Program-made: the position numbers and the translations under genes
Part shown: positions 43,670 through 52,574 of the stretch, piece by piece
How positions within the stretch are numbered: the first letter of the stretch is position 1
How the letters are laid out: each line of letters begins with the position of its first letter
The notes under the pieces: model-generated
The model's database searches: none
What the model saw: only the letters and a program-made list of their open reading frames with translations
What the model was told of the DNA's origin: nothing
Source of the DNA: Rhizobium sp. CB3090
GTDB lineage: Bacteria; Pseudomonadota; Alphaproteobacteria; Rhizobiales; Rhizobiaceae
NCBI RefSeq assembly: GCF_029714285.1
Contig: NZ_CP121665.1
Location: 1-64,000 of the forward strand
DNA: 64,000 bases
Reading direction: 5' to 3'

Positions 43670-44365
43670 TTATCTCCGAGCGCCGTCTGCGAGAATAAGC
43701 AGACGCTCTCCATCCGTTACCGTGAGTTTTTGCCGCCCGCCCTCGACGATACCCTTCGCCTCCCATGCGCTGAGGATTCTTGAGACCGTGTGCAGTGTCG
43801 TCCCGGTCATCTCCGCGATATCCTGACGGGAGATTGGGAAATCGATGCGAATCCCTGCATCCACGGCCCGGCCGGCCTGCTTGCAGAGTCGCAGGACGGC
43901 ATGGGCGACCCGCTTTTCAACTTCCTCGGTCGACATTTCGCGTATCCTGGTATGCGCTTCTTCCAGGCGCTGCCCAATCGTCTGCATCGCGCTCATAGCC
44001 AGTCGGGGATTCTGCTCTACGAAACACGACCACATTTCCGTCGGCCATCCGAGCGCCACACTTTCCGCTGCAGCAACCGCGGTGCCGGGATAATCGGTTC
44101 TCCGAAGTGCCATGGCGAAGCCGAATAGATCCCCCGGATGGACCATCCGGACAATGATCTGCTGGCCGTCCTGAGTGACCTGCGTCACCTTCAGCCGCCC
44201 GTGCAGCAGCAGAAAGAAGGACCTCGCTGGGGCGCCCTGCTCAAAGACCGAGTCACCCATTGCGACACGGCGTGAAATAGCATGCTTGAGCATTGCATCG
44301 ATATCCGGATCCGTCATTCGCTCGAAGAGCGGCAGCGTCTTTAAAACTGTGCGATCGACCCTCAT
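43670..44365 (-). CDS. nnrR: NnrR, Crp/Fnr family regulator of denitrification
   Basis: A 231-residue Crp/Fnr protein with a cNMP-binding-like beta-barrel (about 15-125) and a C-terminal HTH (PISRQDIAEMTGTTLHTVSR). It lacks the N-terminal cysteines that bind the Fe-S cluster in FNR. This fits NnrR, the NO-responsive activator of nir and nor genes in rhizobia. It follows nirV by 17 bp and is probably co-transcribed with nirK-nirV. Its likely sites are the palindromic boxes upstream of nirK, nnrU/nnrS and norE. Confidence 0.88.
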   Translation of the reverse strand: MRVDRTVLKTLPLFERMTDPDIDAMLKHAISRRVAMGDSVFEQGAPARSFFLLLHGRLKVTQVTQDGQQIIVRMVHPGDLFGFAMALRRTDYPGTAVAAAESVALGWPTEMWSCFVEQNPRLAMSAMQTIGQRLEEAHTRIREMSTEEVEKRVAHAVLRLCKQAGRAVDAGIRIDFPISRQDIAEMTGTTLHTVSRILSAWEAKGIVEGGRQKLTVTDGERLLILADGARR

Positions 44366-44382
44366 CGTCTGTTCGTCTTTCT

Positions 44383-45282
44383 CTAGGTTTTAACGATTGG
44401 TGCAAGGAGCTGCGCGGTGGCCCTGCGAGCAAAATTCGCGATGCTTTCCAACAGCGACGGGCGGCGCACGAGACGGAATCCAAGATTGTCGGGAGGTGCT
44501 CCCACGGAGCATCCGCCCCCCTTCGGGTTTCTGACGAAGCTGTTCATCGGCGAGCGATGTCTTCCGGCAGCGATCATGACTCCGCAACTGGCAGGGTCCA
44601 GATCTTCGTGGACTTTCGCTTTATCGAGATCGATTCGCCTGTTGCAGGTCGACGTCCATTCCCAGACATTTCCGGCGAAATCGACGAGCCCCGTCTGGCT
44701 GATGCCGAAAGAACCTTTCGGCTGGGGGTGAGGATCAACCGAGGCGGAGCGGCGGGCTTCGCGTTCGTAGTCGGCGAGCCAGCGCTTGGCCGGATTGCGA
44801 TCGTCCGGGTCTATGCCAAGGGCATCGTCGGGAAATCGATCGGCCGCCGCGTAAGCAAGTTCGAAATCAGTTGGAAGCGCCCATTCTTGGCCAGTGTGCT
44901 GCGACAGCCATGCCGCGTAACGCCCCGCATCATCATAGCTCACGCCTGTCACCGGAATGCTATCGTTCGGCAAGGTAGCGCCGGCTTCCGAAGGGATGCA
45001 TGCAGCGTCGGAGACACAGCGATCGTATTCGGCCTGCGTGACCTGGTACTTCATGACGTCGAGAGGAACCACCATCGCTTCCTGCTGTTGAGGAGCGTCG
45101 ATCGCGAGACCGTTTCGAAAGTATTCCGTCGCATCGCGATATTCGAAGGCATGCGGCGCGATGGTGACGACCTCGGGCGGTACGACGGTGACAGCCTGTC
45201 CTTCGAACGAAAGAAGCCCCGCCTTCTGGGCGAGCGCTCCAGAGAGCAAGCCGAGAATAGCGAGGGGGATGAGGATCGACAT
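44383..45282 (-). CDS. nirV: NirV, formylglycine-generating-enzyme-like protein
   Basis: A 299-residue protein with an N-terminal hydrophobic anchor/signal (SILIPLAILGLLSGALAQ) and an FGE-sulfatase/SUMF1 domain: VMKYQVTQAEYDRCV, VTGVSYDDAGRYAAWLS, TGLVDFAGNVWEWTSTC and NLGFRLVRRP. NirV is found next to nirK in rhizobia; its exact role is unknown. The start may also be ATG 45318; neither has a strong ribosome-binding site. It lies 115 bp after nirK. Confidence 0.88.
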   Translation of the reverse strand: MSILIPLAILGLLSGALAQKAGLLSFEGQAVTVVPPEVVTIAPHAFEYRDATEYFRNGLAIDAPQQQEAMVVPLDVMKYQVTQAEYDRCVSDAACIPSEAGATLPNDSIPVTGVSYDDAGRYAAWLSQHTGQEWALPTDFELAYAAADRFPDDALGIDPDDRNPAKRWLADYEREARRSASVDPHPQPKGSFGISQTGLVDFAGNVWEWTSTCNRRIDLDKAKVHEDLDPASCGVMIAAGRHRSPMNSFVRNPKGGGCSVGAPPDNLGFRLVRRPSLLESIANFARRATAQLLAPIVKT

Positions 45283-45397
45283 TTCCGAAACCGTTCTTCT
45301 GACGGCGTGCAGTATCATATCTTTGTTCGCAACTTGCGCCCTTCTATTTGAAGCGGTGCGCGGATTCGATCGCCGGATCCGCGCAGCCGAAATACGA

Positions 45398-46549
45398 TCA
45401 GGTTGCCGAGGGCGCCCTGATCGAGGTCATAAGATCGTCATTCCAATCGCCGGTCACCTTGAAGTGGGCCGCCGCGCCCAGTTCGAACGCCTCGATGAGA
45501 TTGTGGTTCACGTAGGCATAGATGCCCGGCTGCTGAAAAGTATAGATTGCGGCGCCGGCGGTGCCGCCCGGAATGAACCATGTTTCCTGGTCGGTATCCG
45601 GAACGTTCAAGAACTTTCCGGTGGCCCACACGTACTCGCCGTGGCCGCCGATGAGATGCGGACGGGTGTCACGGTTCGCCTGCGAATGCACGATTAGGAC
45701 GGTCTCGCCCACCTTTGAAGTCATCGCGTTTTCGCCGGTCAGCGCTCCCACCGCACCGTTGAACACTATGTGTGTCGGCAGGAGGGTCTTCATGACGGCT
45801 ATCGTCTCTTCGTACGCCTCACCGGGGCTCCCGAACTTCTTGAACTTGCCCTCGGCGTCACGCGGGACGTAGAAATCCTGTTCGCCGACATAATAGACCT
45901 TGTCGTAGACGATCGGCTTGCCGCGGCCGTCGGTCAGCCCTTCGCGCGGTAGCACCATGATCGCGCCGTTCATCCCGGAAGTGACGTGCCAGGGCACCAT
46001 CCCCGGAGGTGCGCAATGGTAGACGAACACGCCTGCCTTTGTGGCCTTGAAGCGCAGAACCGTGCTCTCGCCCGGATTGACAACCGTCAGCGCTCCACCT
46101 CCTAGACCGCCGGTGGCGGCATGAAAGTCGATGTTGTGTTGCATCGTGTTCGTATCGGGATTTACCAATGTCAATTCGACGTAGTCATTCTGATGGACGA
46201 CCATTAGCGGTCCCGGAACGGAGCCGTTGAAGGTCATAGCGTTGATTTCGGTACCGTCCTTGTCGAGCACCATCTTCTTTTCCTTGATGGTGAGCGTGAA
46301 CTCCTTGATCTTGGGGCCGCCTTCAGCCTTCTGCGTGTGGGCATGGACGAAGGGCGGCTTGACGAGTTCGATCCTCTCTCGCGCAATCTTCGATAGATCC
46401 ACCGCCGATCCTGGGTTCCTAACCACATCCGCCGAGGCCACTTCTTCGTCGGCGCGAGCGGCAGTGGACATGATGATGGGCGTAAGCGCTCCCGCGACAG
46501 CAGCGCCCGTCAGCATCGTGCGCCGGGTCATTTGCAGAGTATGTGTCAT
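45398..46549 (-). CDS. nirK: NirK, copper-containing nitrite reductase
   Basis: NirK reduces nitrite to nitric oxide in the periplasm. The 383-residue precursor has a Tat signal ([20 protein letters not shown] ending in AARA). Two cupredoxin domains are present, with copper ligands in [31 protein letters not shown] (Cys, His, Met) and [13 protein letters not shown]. The start at 46549 follows GGAGATTGG and gives the proper signal peptide; the frame is open further upstream. Two NnrR-type boxes lie about 80-115 bp upstream. Confidence 0.97.
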   Translation of the reverse strand: MTHTLQMTRRTMLTGAAVAGALTPIIMSTAARADEEVASADVVRNPGSAVDLSKIARERIELVKPPFVHAHTQKAEGGPKIKEFTLTIKEKKMVLDKDGTEINAMTFNGSVPGPLMVVHQNDYVELTLVNPDTNTMQHNIDFHAATGGLGGGALTVVNPGESTVLRFKATKAGVFVYHCAPPGMVPWHVTSGMNGAIMVLPREGLTDGRGKPIVYDKVYYVGEQDFYVPRDAEGKFKKFGSPGEAYEETIAVMKTLLPTHIVFNGAVGALTGENAMTSKVGETVLIVHSQANRDTRPHLIGGHGEYVWATGKFLNVPDTDQETWFIPGGTAGAAIYTFQQPGIYAYVNHNLIEAFELGAAAHFKVTGDWNDDLMTSIRAPSAT

Positions 46550-46626
46550 TTCCAATCTCCATAGTTGAAGAGAGGGCGAACGCCGCCCGGTCGAGGACGA
46601 AGATATAAGAACCCCCGAGAAACTCT

Positions 46627-46640
46627 TTGATTTGGCGCAA
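46627..46640. promoter_or_regulatory. NnrR/FNR-type box 1 upstream of nirK
   Basis: TTGAT-TTGG-CGCAA has the half-sites of FNR-family boxes of the NnrR type (TTGNN-N4-CGCAA). It lies 78 bp upstream of the nirK start and also ahead of the divergent ubiX relic. Confidence 0.65.
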
Positions 46641-46649
46641 ACTGCCTTT

Positions 46650-46663
46650 TTGCTTCGGCGCAA
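46650..46663. promoter_or_regulatory. NnrR/FNR-type box 2 upstream of nirK
   Basis: TTGCT-TCGG-CGCAA, a second box 23 bp from the first start-to-start, with the same half-site spacing. Two tandem boxes suggest cooperative or dual control of nirK. Confidence 0.55.
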
Positions 46664-46689
46664 ACTCGAGGTTGTGGTCTTCGAGTAAT

Positions 46690-47225
46690 CGCAGACGCCG
46701 CGCTTCGCGGTCAGCGGAGCGTCGGGGTGTCGCTTGGCGTCGCGGTTCTTGACCGACTGACCGAGCTGCGGATCAGGGTTCATCTCGTCATCACCGACGC
46801 AAGAGGACGCTGGCGCATGAGGTCGGGCCGGAAACATATGGCCGAATGCCGCTCAAGGCGCACAAATGGTACGATAACAAGGATATTGGTTCGGCCATCG
46901 CGAGCGGCTCCTTTCCCTTTTCGGGGATGTCGCGCCGTGCTCGATTAAGACGATGCGGCGATCGCGACGGGAATGTCGGAAATTCTGATCGCTCTTGCCG
47001 CCGACGTTCAGCTCAAGGAGCACCGCCGTCTTGTTCTCATGACGCGCGAGACGCCGCTTCATCTGGGCCACCTGCGCAACATGACGTCCGTCACGGAGAT
47101 GGGAGCAATCGTCATGCCGCCGGAGCCGGCATTCTATAACCGGCCGCAGTCGATCGAAGACGTCGTTGACCATCCGGCCCGCCGTGCGATCGACCTTCTG
47201 GGCCTATCTCTTCCGCACCAGTCGC
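46690..47225 (+). pseudogene. ubiX-type flavin prenyltransferase relic
   Basis: UbiX-like segments appear in order in shifting frames: FAVSGASG near 46708, [20 protein letters not shown] at 46739, [20 protein letters not shown] and DNKDIGSAIASGSFPFSGM at about 46810-46928, VAPCSIKTM at about 46930, then RRLVLMTRETPLHLGHLRNM and MGAIVMPPEPAFYNRPQSIE to AIDLLGL at 47205. At least three indels break the frame. Flavin prenyltransferase makes prenyl-FMN for UbiD decarboxylases. This copy cannot be active. Confidence 0.85.
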
Positions 47226-47253
47226 GGGGATGGACCGGAGAGGCTTCGTTCAC

Positions 47254-47934
47254 TCAGCCGAACACAGCGATCGGATCCGCTCCGAAAAGCAGGGCATGAC
47301 CTCCTCCGAACAACAACCAGGCGCCGAGTGCCACCGCAATCAGTGCTGCAAACAGCATGGAGAGATCGCAAGCGGGGCGACGACCCGAGAAGAAGGCTGC
47401 CAGCGGCACGATCGAGGTGTCTTTCGATACGGTCTTCCACCGGCCTCCGAGGCGACGGCGGGCGCGCTTTTCAGTGATCGCGATCGATCCGAGGGAGAAA
47501 AGGGCGAATCCTCCAAAGAGAAGCAGCGACCTTAGATCGCCGTTCGCAACGATGTGACCGAACGCCCATATGGCAAATCCCCAAAGGACCGGGTGCCTTG
47601 TTATACCCACCACTGCACCGACCTTCTCCGAGGATCTGATCGTGACGGAGAGCGGGTTTGCACTCAACAATCCCGCGATCACCAGGAAACTGCCCAGTGG
47701 TGCGAGGATGAATGTTATGGCTGCGTGCCAGGGGCGAAGGTCCCACAGAGGAACATAATCGAGCGCCAGGGCGGCCGAGAAAAGCCAAACGAGAGCGACA
47801 ATCGAGGCGGCGGAGTAGCCGATGAAGTATGTCGGCCTGCCGATGTGCGTGATGATGCTGGAGCGGATCACCGGAATAGCCGGGATCGAATGAAGGAGAA
47901 GAAAGAATGCAAAAGCGGAAACGAACGAGATCAT
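47254..47934 (-). CDS. nnrU: NnrU family membrane protein
   Basis: A 226-residue multipass membrane protein of the NnrU family, associated with nitrite/NO reduction in rhizobia. It has about seven hydrophobic segments and the isoprenylcysteine methyltransferase-like region TRHPVLWGFAIWAFGHIVANGD. I start at ATG 47934, preceded by AGGAGGTTCTC. It is divergent from nnrS, with an FNR/NnrR box between. It probably helps nitrogen-oxide respiration, but the mechanism is unknown. Confidence 0.88.
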   Translation of the reverse strand: MISFVSAFAFFLLLHSIPAIPVIRSSIITHIGRPTYFIGYSAASIVALVWLFSAALALDYVPLWDLRPWHAAITFILAPLGSFLVIAGLLSANPLSVTIRSSEKVGAVVGITRHPVLWGFAIWAFGHIVANGDLRSLLLFGGFALFSLGSIAITEKRARRRLGGRWKTVSKDTSIVPLAAFFSGRRPACDLSMLFAALIAVALGAWLLFGGGHALLFGADPIAVFG

Positions 47935-47983
47935 GAGAACCTCCTGAAGCGTCCGTAATAGCAAATTGGTTCCGCCATAAGAT

Positions 47984-47997
47984 TGATCGCAATCAAT
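47984..47997. promoter_or_regulatory. FNR/NnrR box between nnrU and nnrS
   Basis: TTGAT-CGCA-ATCAA is a perfect palindromic FNR-family consensus. It lies 50 bp upstream of nnrU and 133 bp upstream of nnrS. It is the best box in the window and probably drives nnrU. Confidence 0.8.
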
Positions 47998-48129
47998 TAC
48001 CGCAGCATTGGTGCCACTAACTTCAGCGTTTATCGGCGCTTCCGTGGTGGCGCCTGTATTTGCGTAATCTCAACGACCTCTCCTGAAAATAATGACATTT
48101 CTGAATGATCAACTTCGGAGACAATGATC

Positions 48130-49338
48130 ATGCAGAACAAAAAGGATGGCGGCGCCCATGCTCCCCGCGGAATGTCTCGCGAGGGTATTGTCATCTTCTC
48201 CTACGGTTTTCGCCCCTTCTTTCTGGCTGCCGCGATATGGGCGATCGTCAGTATCGATCTTTGGGCCGCCTTTCTGACGTTCGGCATTCCACTCGCCACG
48301 GAGTACGGGGCGCTCTATTGGCACGCCCATGAAATGCTCTTCGGATTTGCGCCAGCTATCCTCGCCGGCTTTCTGCTCACGGCCATACCGAACTGGACTG
48401 GAAGATTGCCGATTTCCGGCCGCCCGCTTATCTATCTTTTGAGCCTCTGGACTGCCGGTCGTCTCGCCATGCTCGCGAGCAGCCTCATAGGCGTCATTCC
48501 TGCGGTGATCATCGACGGCGCGTTCCTTCCTGCCATGCTCCTTCTATCAACCCGTGAGGTCGTAGCCGGCCGGAAGTGGGCCGACCTCAAGGTGATTGCC
48601 GGTCTGGCTGTCTTGTCGCTTGCGAACATTCTCTTCCATCTGCAAGTCGTGAAAGTAGGCAATCCGGAGCTGGCGATCCGTCTGGGCCTCGGCGCCTACG
48701 TCCTGCTGGTGACGATCGTTGGCGGACGAATTCTTCCGAGCTTCACGCGCAACTGGATCAACCAGTTCGGCCGGACCGATTTTCCCGTGCCCTACAACCG
48801 CTTTGACGCGGCCACGATCATCCTCGGCGCGGTATCGCTCGCCGTATGGGTAGTCCGGCCCGACGCATGGGCGAGTGGCATTCTCGGCTTCGCGGCCGCC
48901 GTTCTGAATGTTGTCAGATTGGTGCGCTGGCGCGGCTGGACAACGTGGCCAGAACCCATCCTGTTCGTGCTGCACGTCGCCTTCGCGTTCGTGCCTCTCG
49001 GGTTTGCGGCCATCGCACTCCAGGCGGTGGGACTGCCGGAGCTTGCTGTCCTCCATATCTTCGCGATCGGATCGATATCGCTGATGATGCTGGCGGTGAT
49101 GACGCGTGCCAGCCGCGGCCATACCGGCCGGAAGCTGAAGTCCAGCCGGGTTACGAATCTATCCTACGTTATTCTCCTGGCTGTGGCTTTCGTCAGACCG
49201 ATGGCGGAATTGTTCCCCGACTACAGTATGACGATCTTGATGATGGCGTTCCTGGGATGGACGGCGGCGTTCGGCCTCTTTGCCATCGAGCATGCACCCA
49301 TGCTCTGCTTCGACAGAAAGCCGTTGACCGTTCGGTGA
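48130..49338 (+). CDS. nnrS: NnrS family heme-copper membrane protein
   Basis: A 402-residue NnrS protein with about 12 membrane helices. NnrS proteins carry heme and copper and protect cells against nitric oxide. Conserved stretches are IFSYGFRPFFLAAAIWA at the start, YWHAHEMLFGFAPAILAGFL (His ligands) near 60, and HIFAIGSISLMMLAVMTRAS near 315. ATG 48130 is nine bases after GGAG; ATG 48124 is also possible. A terminator follows at 49366. Confidence 0.93.
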   Translation: MQNKKDGGAHAPRGMSREGIVIFSYGFRPFFLAAAIWAIVSIDLWAAFLTFGIPLATEYGALYWHAHEMLFGFAPAILAGFLLTAIPNWTGRLPISGRPLIYLLSLWTAGRLAMLASSLIGVIPAVIIDGAFLPAMLLLSTREVVAGRKWADLKVIAGLAVLSLANILFHLQVVKVGNPELAIRLGLGAYVLLVTIVGGRILPSFTRNWINQFGRTDFPVPYNRFDAATIILGAVSLAVWVVRPDAWASGILGFAAAVLNVVRLVRWRGWTTWPEPILFVLHVAFAFVPLGFAAIALQAVGLPELAVLHIFAIGSISLMMLAVMTRASRGHTGRKLKSSRVTNLSYVILLAVAFVRPMAELFPDYSMTILMMAFLGWTAAFGLFAIEHAPMLCFDRKPLTVR

Positions 49339-49365
49339 GGCTGACAGTCATTTATTCCGAGTTCA

Positions 49366-49402
49366 CTGCACGCCGATTCACTCGACGGCGTGCAGCATAT
49401 TT
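49366..49402 (+). terminator. Intrinsic terminator after nnrS
   Basis: CTGCACGCCG (49366-49375) and CGGCGTGCAG (49386-49395) form a perfect 10-bp stem with a 10-nt loop, followed by CATATTTTAT. It lies 27 bp after the nnrS stop. Confidence 0.85.
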
Positions 49403-49886
49403 TATCAGGGAAGAGCGAGCATGCTTATCGAATATCATCGACCCATTGCGCGCTAGCCCGGATTTCGTCAACAATCTTGCGAAAGTCATGCAGCCACTGA
49501 TGCGATGGTCAAATCCGCTGCGGTACATCAGCGGACCGGCGGTGTCGGCGTCATTGCGGATCAAGAGCCGCCGAATTTATGATTATATGTCGTAAACAAG
49601 AACGTCGCTGAAATGCCATTGATGGAAAGGATACGGACAGCGCTTGGCCTGGAGCCTTGGTAGGACCTAAACTGTCAGCGATGGCTGTGAATGAACCGTT
49701 TCTCTTCGGTCAATATGCGGGTCTGCCCGTCCGCGACGGCGATCCGCTGACCGTTGTTGATGTGGAGAGTGTGGCCGCCTTGCCCTCATCCTCTCCGATG
49801 CCGATCTACTCGGCTGCGGACGAGCCCGCACTCTAGAAGCTTTTTGAGGTTGTTGGTGACAGCCCAAACCTCCAAACGCGAGCTAC
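49403..49886. other. Non-coding stretch after nnrS
   Basis: About 480 bp. Short minus-strand open frames occur but none has a ribosome-binding site or family I know. It may hold eroded transposase or other remnants. Confidence 0.4.
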
Positions 49887-49887
49887 A

Positions 49888-49924
49888 ACGGGGCCTCCCA
49901 ACCTATCGGCATCGAGGCCCCGTT
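49888..49924 (-). terminator. Terminator-like hairpin after the 50-kb operon
   Basis: AACGGGGCCTC (49888-49898) and GAGGCCCCGTT (49914-49924) form an 11-bp stem at the end of the minus-strand gene at 49924-50220. The 3' arm begins at the stop codon region. There is no strong T-run. Confidence 0.65.
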
Positions 49925-50220
49925 CAGAAGCTCATCAGATCTGCCATTTCGGGTGACCACGGCGGATCATAGACCAGGTTGACGACGGCTTCGCTGACGC
50001 TCGCAAGTGTCTCGATCCTGGCTTTCGCCGCCTGGGATAGAAATTCCGAGGCCGGACAGAAGCGGGTGGTGGTTGTCATCTCGACTGTCACGACGCCGTC
50101 GTCTGAAATCGAGACGTCATAGACTAGGCCGAGGTCGACGATGTTGGTTCCGACCTCGGGATCGTCGATCTCCCGGAGGGCGTCAAGCACGTCCTCCCGT
50201 GTCGGCTCAGTTCCACACAT
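49924..50220 (-). CDS. Metal-sulfur cluster assembly protein (DUF59/MIP18-like)
   Basis: A 98-residue DUF59/MIP18-type protein: LDALREIDDPEVGTNIVDLG with the conserved DPE and LGLVYDVSI; TTRFCPASEFLSQ carries the functional Cys; VNLVYDPPWSPEM near the end. Such proteins assist Fe-S cluster assembly or transfer. It overlaps the end of the upstream DUF2249 gene by 14 bp, so it is translationally coupled to it. It probably assists metal-centre maturation for nitrogen-oxide respiration. Confidence 0.88.
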   Translation of the reverse strand: MCGTEPTREDVLDALREIDDPEVGTNIVDLGLVYDVSISDDGVVTVEMTTTTRFCPASEFLSQAAKARIETLASVSEAVVNLVYDPPWSPEMADLMSF

Positions 50221-50728
50221 CGGTGCCATCCTTCGGCGTCGCCCGGATCATGATCCGATAGACGCTACCCGTCCCATCAAAGTTGCCAATCCACTCGTGT
50301 CCTCGCTCCTTCAGCTCGTTGAACAGGAAGACCGGCTCGCGGTTCAACAGCGCGAAAAGCACTTCGCCGCTTGCCATCGTCTCCAGCCTTGCCAGGATTC
50401 TTTCCATGGGTTCGGGGGGAGGCAGATCGGTGAGGTCGAGGTTCCAAACTGGCTCGGGCCAAATCGCATCCTTGTTGCCTTTTTGAGCATCGTCTGCAGC
50501 GGCAACGGGAAGGAACTCAATTTCCCAATCGTCTTCCGCTAGCCGTCGCGCCGTGTAGGTGAAACCCCGCTGCAAGAGCTGCCGGATCAGCGGCCTGGGC
50601 TCAAAAATGGCGTGAAGCCTGACACCTTCGCCTGGAGCAAGGCTCGCAAAGGTATCCATGATCAGTTGAAAGGGCATCCCGCCATCGCGCAGGATCTGTC
50701 GTACGTCGAGTTCACGAAGCTGAACCAT
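50207..50728 (-). CDS. DUF2249 protein with two domains
   Basis: A 173-residue protein with two DUF2249-like halves. The first (VQLRELDVRQILRDGGMPF, GEGVRLHAIFEPRPLIRQLL, DDWEIEFLPV) matches the family. The second (WNLDLTDLPPPEPMERILAR, ALLNREPVFLFNELKERGHE) is a diverged copy. I start at ATG 50728, which is preceded by AGAGGTAAGG; it overlaps the upstream gene. DUF2249 proteins are often near nitrogen-oxide genes, but their function is unknown. Confidence 0.82.
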   Translation of the reverse strand: MVQLRELDVRQILRDGGMPFQLIMDTFASLAPGEGVRLHAIFEPRPLIRQLLQRGFTYTARRLAEDDWEIEFLPVAAADDAQKGNKDAIWPEPVWNLDLTDLPPPEPMERILARLETMASGEVLFALLNREPVFLFNELKERGHEWIGNFDGTGSVYRIMIRATPKDGTDVWN

Positions 50729-52085
50729 TGGCCTTACCTCTGTTGTTGCCGGCAAAAAAGAAGGATGGATGTTTGAACGGGAATTGCTTGGCTTCGGCGT
50801 CTACGCCAACGAGGCCTCGCGACAATGCGAGCTCCACGGCAAGCGCTACGGTCGAAAGCGCCTGAACGAACGCAGCCATGCGGAAGGCGTCATCCCATTG
50901 TAGAAAGATCGCGGCCGCGGCGCAGATGACAGCCACGTAGAAAGCACCGAGCCAAATGGACGACCGGCCGGCGGCAACAAGGTCCGCTAGGCGTGGCGTC
51001 GGACGTCGTCCGAGGAGCGGACCGAACGCCTCGATCCATGTGAGGAAGGGTACGATCCTCAGGAGTTGCGCGAGCCCGAGGCCGCTCAACCAGCCGAAGA
51101 CGAAGAGATAGGAGAGTGCGATGATGGCATGTTGGCCAGCGTGGAAGACAAGCGCGAAAGCGAGGAGCGGAACTGAAGCGCTGAGCAGGACGAACGCTGG
51201 CAGAGACCAGAAGGTATTGAGCTCAAGAGTCTTCCGGCGACGGCTGCGATAGGTGCGAAACAGTTCGGCCAGGTATGCCGCAGTGGCGATCAAAAGGAAG
51301 AAGGGCGCGAGAAGGGTCAACGTGCCCGCGACATTGGCGTCGAAGATGAGCGCGATGGCAGCGCAGACAAGAAGGCCAACAACTGCCCACCCACCACTGT
51401 AAAGCAAAACGGACCGCTTCATGTCGTTCGACAGCAGAAACATCGGCAGCAGCTTGTAGGTGACCCCGATCGCGCCGAACGTCATCCAGCCGCCCAGTCC
51501 GAGGCCGGCATGCAACGGCGCGGCGTCGACCACGAAGGACACGACGGACGGTATGCCGATGGTGCCGGAGATCACGACCGCAAAGAGCGCGCCTAGAGCG
51601 ACAGTTGCCGCTAGGCTGCAAATTCCGATAAGGAGAAAGCGTGACGCTTCATGGGCGTTTCGCCCGCGCCAGAGAAGTGCGAAGAGCACGGAGGCGATCG
51701 ACAGGATCGATATAACTAGAATTGACGCGGCGGCGACCATGACTGGACCGGCCATCACCGAGCCGTTTTCGATCAGCCTGAAACCGCACAGAAGCAGTCC
51801 CAGCCCGAAAACCATGCCGCCAAGGATCGTCAGACCGAGATTGCCGGTTGGCAGGCTTAGCCCCGTCACGACAGGTCCGAATTGCAGAAGGGCCCCGATC
51901 ATAAGCAGGCCCAGCCATCCGATCGTCGTAGAGTGCACGATGATGAGCGCACGGGGCTCGGCGATAGCAAGTGACGGCACCCAGCTTCCGGTCGCAAGCA
52001 AACCTTCCGCGAAGAGCAGAAAGAAGAGCGCCGCTGCGAAATAGGACATCGTCCATCGCGACAGGCTCGTGCCCATTGGCATCAT
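50712..52085 (-). CDS. Multipass membrane protein of heme-copper/NnrS-like type
   Basis: A 457-residue protein with about 12 predicted membrane helices. Conserved-looking histidines lie in LIIVHSTTIGWLGLLMIGAL, VDAAPLHAGLGLGGWMTFGA and LVFHAGQHAIIALSYLFVFG, a pattern that recalls subunit I of heme-copper oxidases or NnrS. I do not know a gene name. The start follows GGGAGGCACA. It is flanked by DUF2249 genes in one minus-strand operon, so a role in NO or oxygen handling is likely. Confidence 0.75.
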   Translation of the reverse strand: MMPMGTSLSRWTMSYFAAALFFLLFAEGLLATGSWVPSLAIAEPRALIIVHSTTIGWLGLLMIGALLQFGPVVTGLSLPTGNLGLTILGGMVFGLGLLLCGFRLIENGSVMAGPVMVAAASILVISILSIASVLFALLWRGRNAHEASRFLLIGICSLAATVALGALFAVVISGTIGIPSVVSFVVDAAPLHAGLGLGGWMTFGAIGVTYKLLPMFLLSNDMKRSVLLYSGGWAVVGLLVCAAIALIFDANVAGTLTLLAPFFLLIATAAYLAELFRTYRSRRRKTLELNTFWSLPAFVLLSASVPLLAFALVFHAGQHAIIALSYLFVFGWLSGLGLAQLLRIVPFLTWIEAFGPLLGRRPTPRLADLVAAGRSSIWLGAFYVAVICAAAAIFLQWDDAFRMAAFVQALSTVALAVELALSRGLVGVDAEAKQFPFKHPSFFFAGNNRGKANGSAS

Positions 52086-52099
52086 TGTGCCTCCCTGCG

Positions 52100-52384
52100 T
52101 CAGTGGCTGCCGCAGCAGCAGTCGCAGCCGGCGTCAAGGCGAGCAATCTCGACACGCCACACCTCCGGTCCCTGCTCCAGATATTCCCAGGAAAACTTGC
52201 CGGGCAGGGCCATTTCCAGTTGATATTGGAGCGGTCGTGGCTCGTGGTCGCTCGTAATGTGGAGGACTGCGCCCGGCGTCAGCGCATGAAGGGCGCCAAA
52301 AATGCGCGGGTGACGTTCGGCCGGCCGGAGAACTCGGACGTCGATATGCGCGATTTCGATTTGGGTGGGATAGGCGTCGGTCAT
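52100..52384 (-). CDS. Small DUF2249 protein with Cys-rich tail
   Basis: A 94-residue DUF2249 protein: IEIAHIDVRVLRPAERHPRI, TPGAVLHITSDHEPRPLQYQ, GPEVWRVEIARL. The tail CDCCCGSH is rich in Cys and His and could bind metal. AAAGGAACC precedes the ATG. It is the first gene of the minus-strand operon that continues with the membrane protein and ends at 49924. Confidence 0.85.
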   Translation of the reverse strand: MTDAYPTQIEIAHIDVRVLRPAERHPRIFGALHALTPGAVLHITSDHEPRPLQYQLEMALPGKFSWEYLEQGPEVWRVEIARLDAGCDCCCGSH

Positions 52385-52527
52385 GCTGGTTCCTTTGCCG
52401 CTGCTCATGAAGTGCGTGGACGACGGCTCGTCCGTTCGTCGATGTTCAAGATACGCGTTCGGGAATCCACGAACTTTGACAGCGAGCAAACATCCGGAAA
52501 GTTTCGGATAGTCGGAGCTCCCCTTCA

Positions 52528-52541
52528 TTGACTTATGACAA
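52528..52541. promoter_or_regulatory. Degenerate FNR-type box upstream of hemN
   Basis: TTGAC-TTAT-GACAA keeps the left half-site and the AA end, but the right half departs from GTCAA/ATCAA. It lies 33 bp before hemN and between two divergent units. Weak candidate. Confidence 0.35.
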
Positions 52542-52574
52542 GGAAGGCTTCCCCGCCGGCAGGCATAAGGAGCC

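Noticed and set aside
44293..45351. Plus-strand open frame (352 codons) opposite nirV
   Set aside because: Shadow of nirV, whose FGE domain is clear and whose neighbours are on the minus strand.
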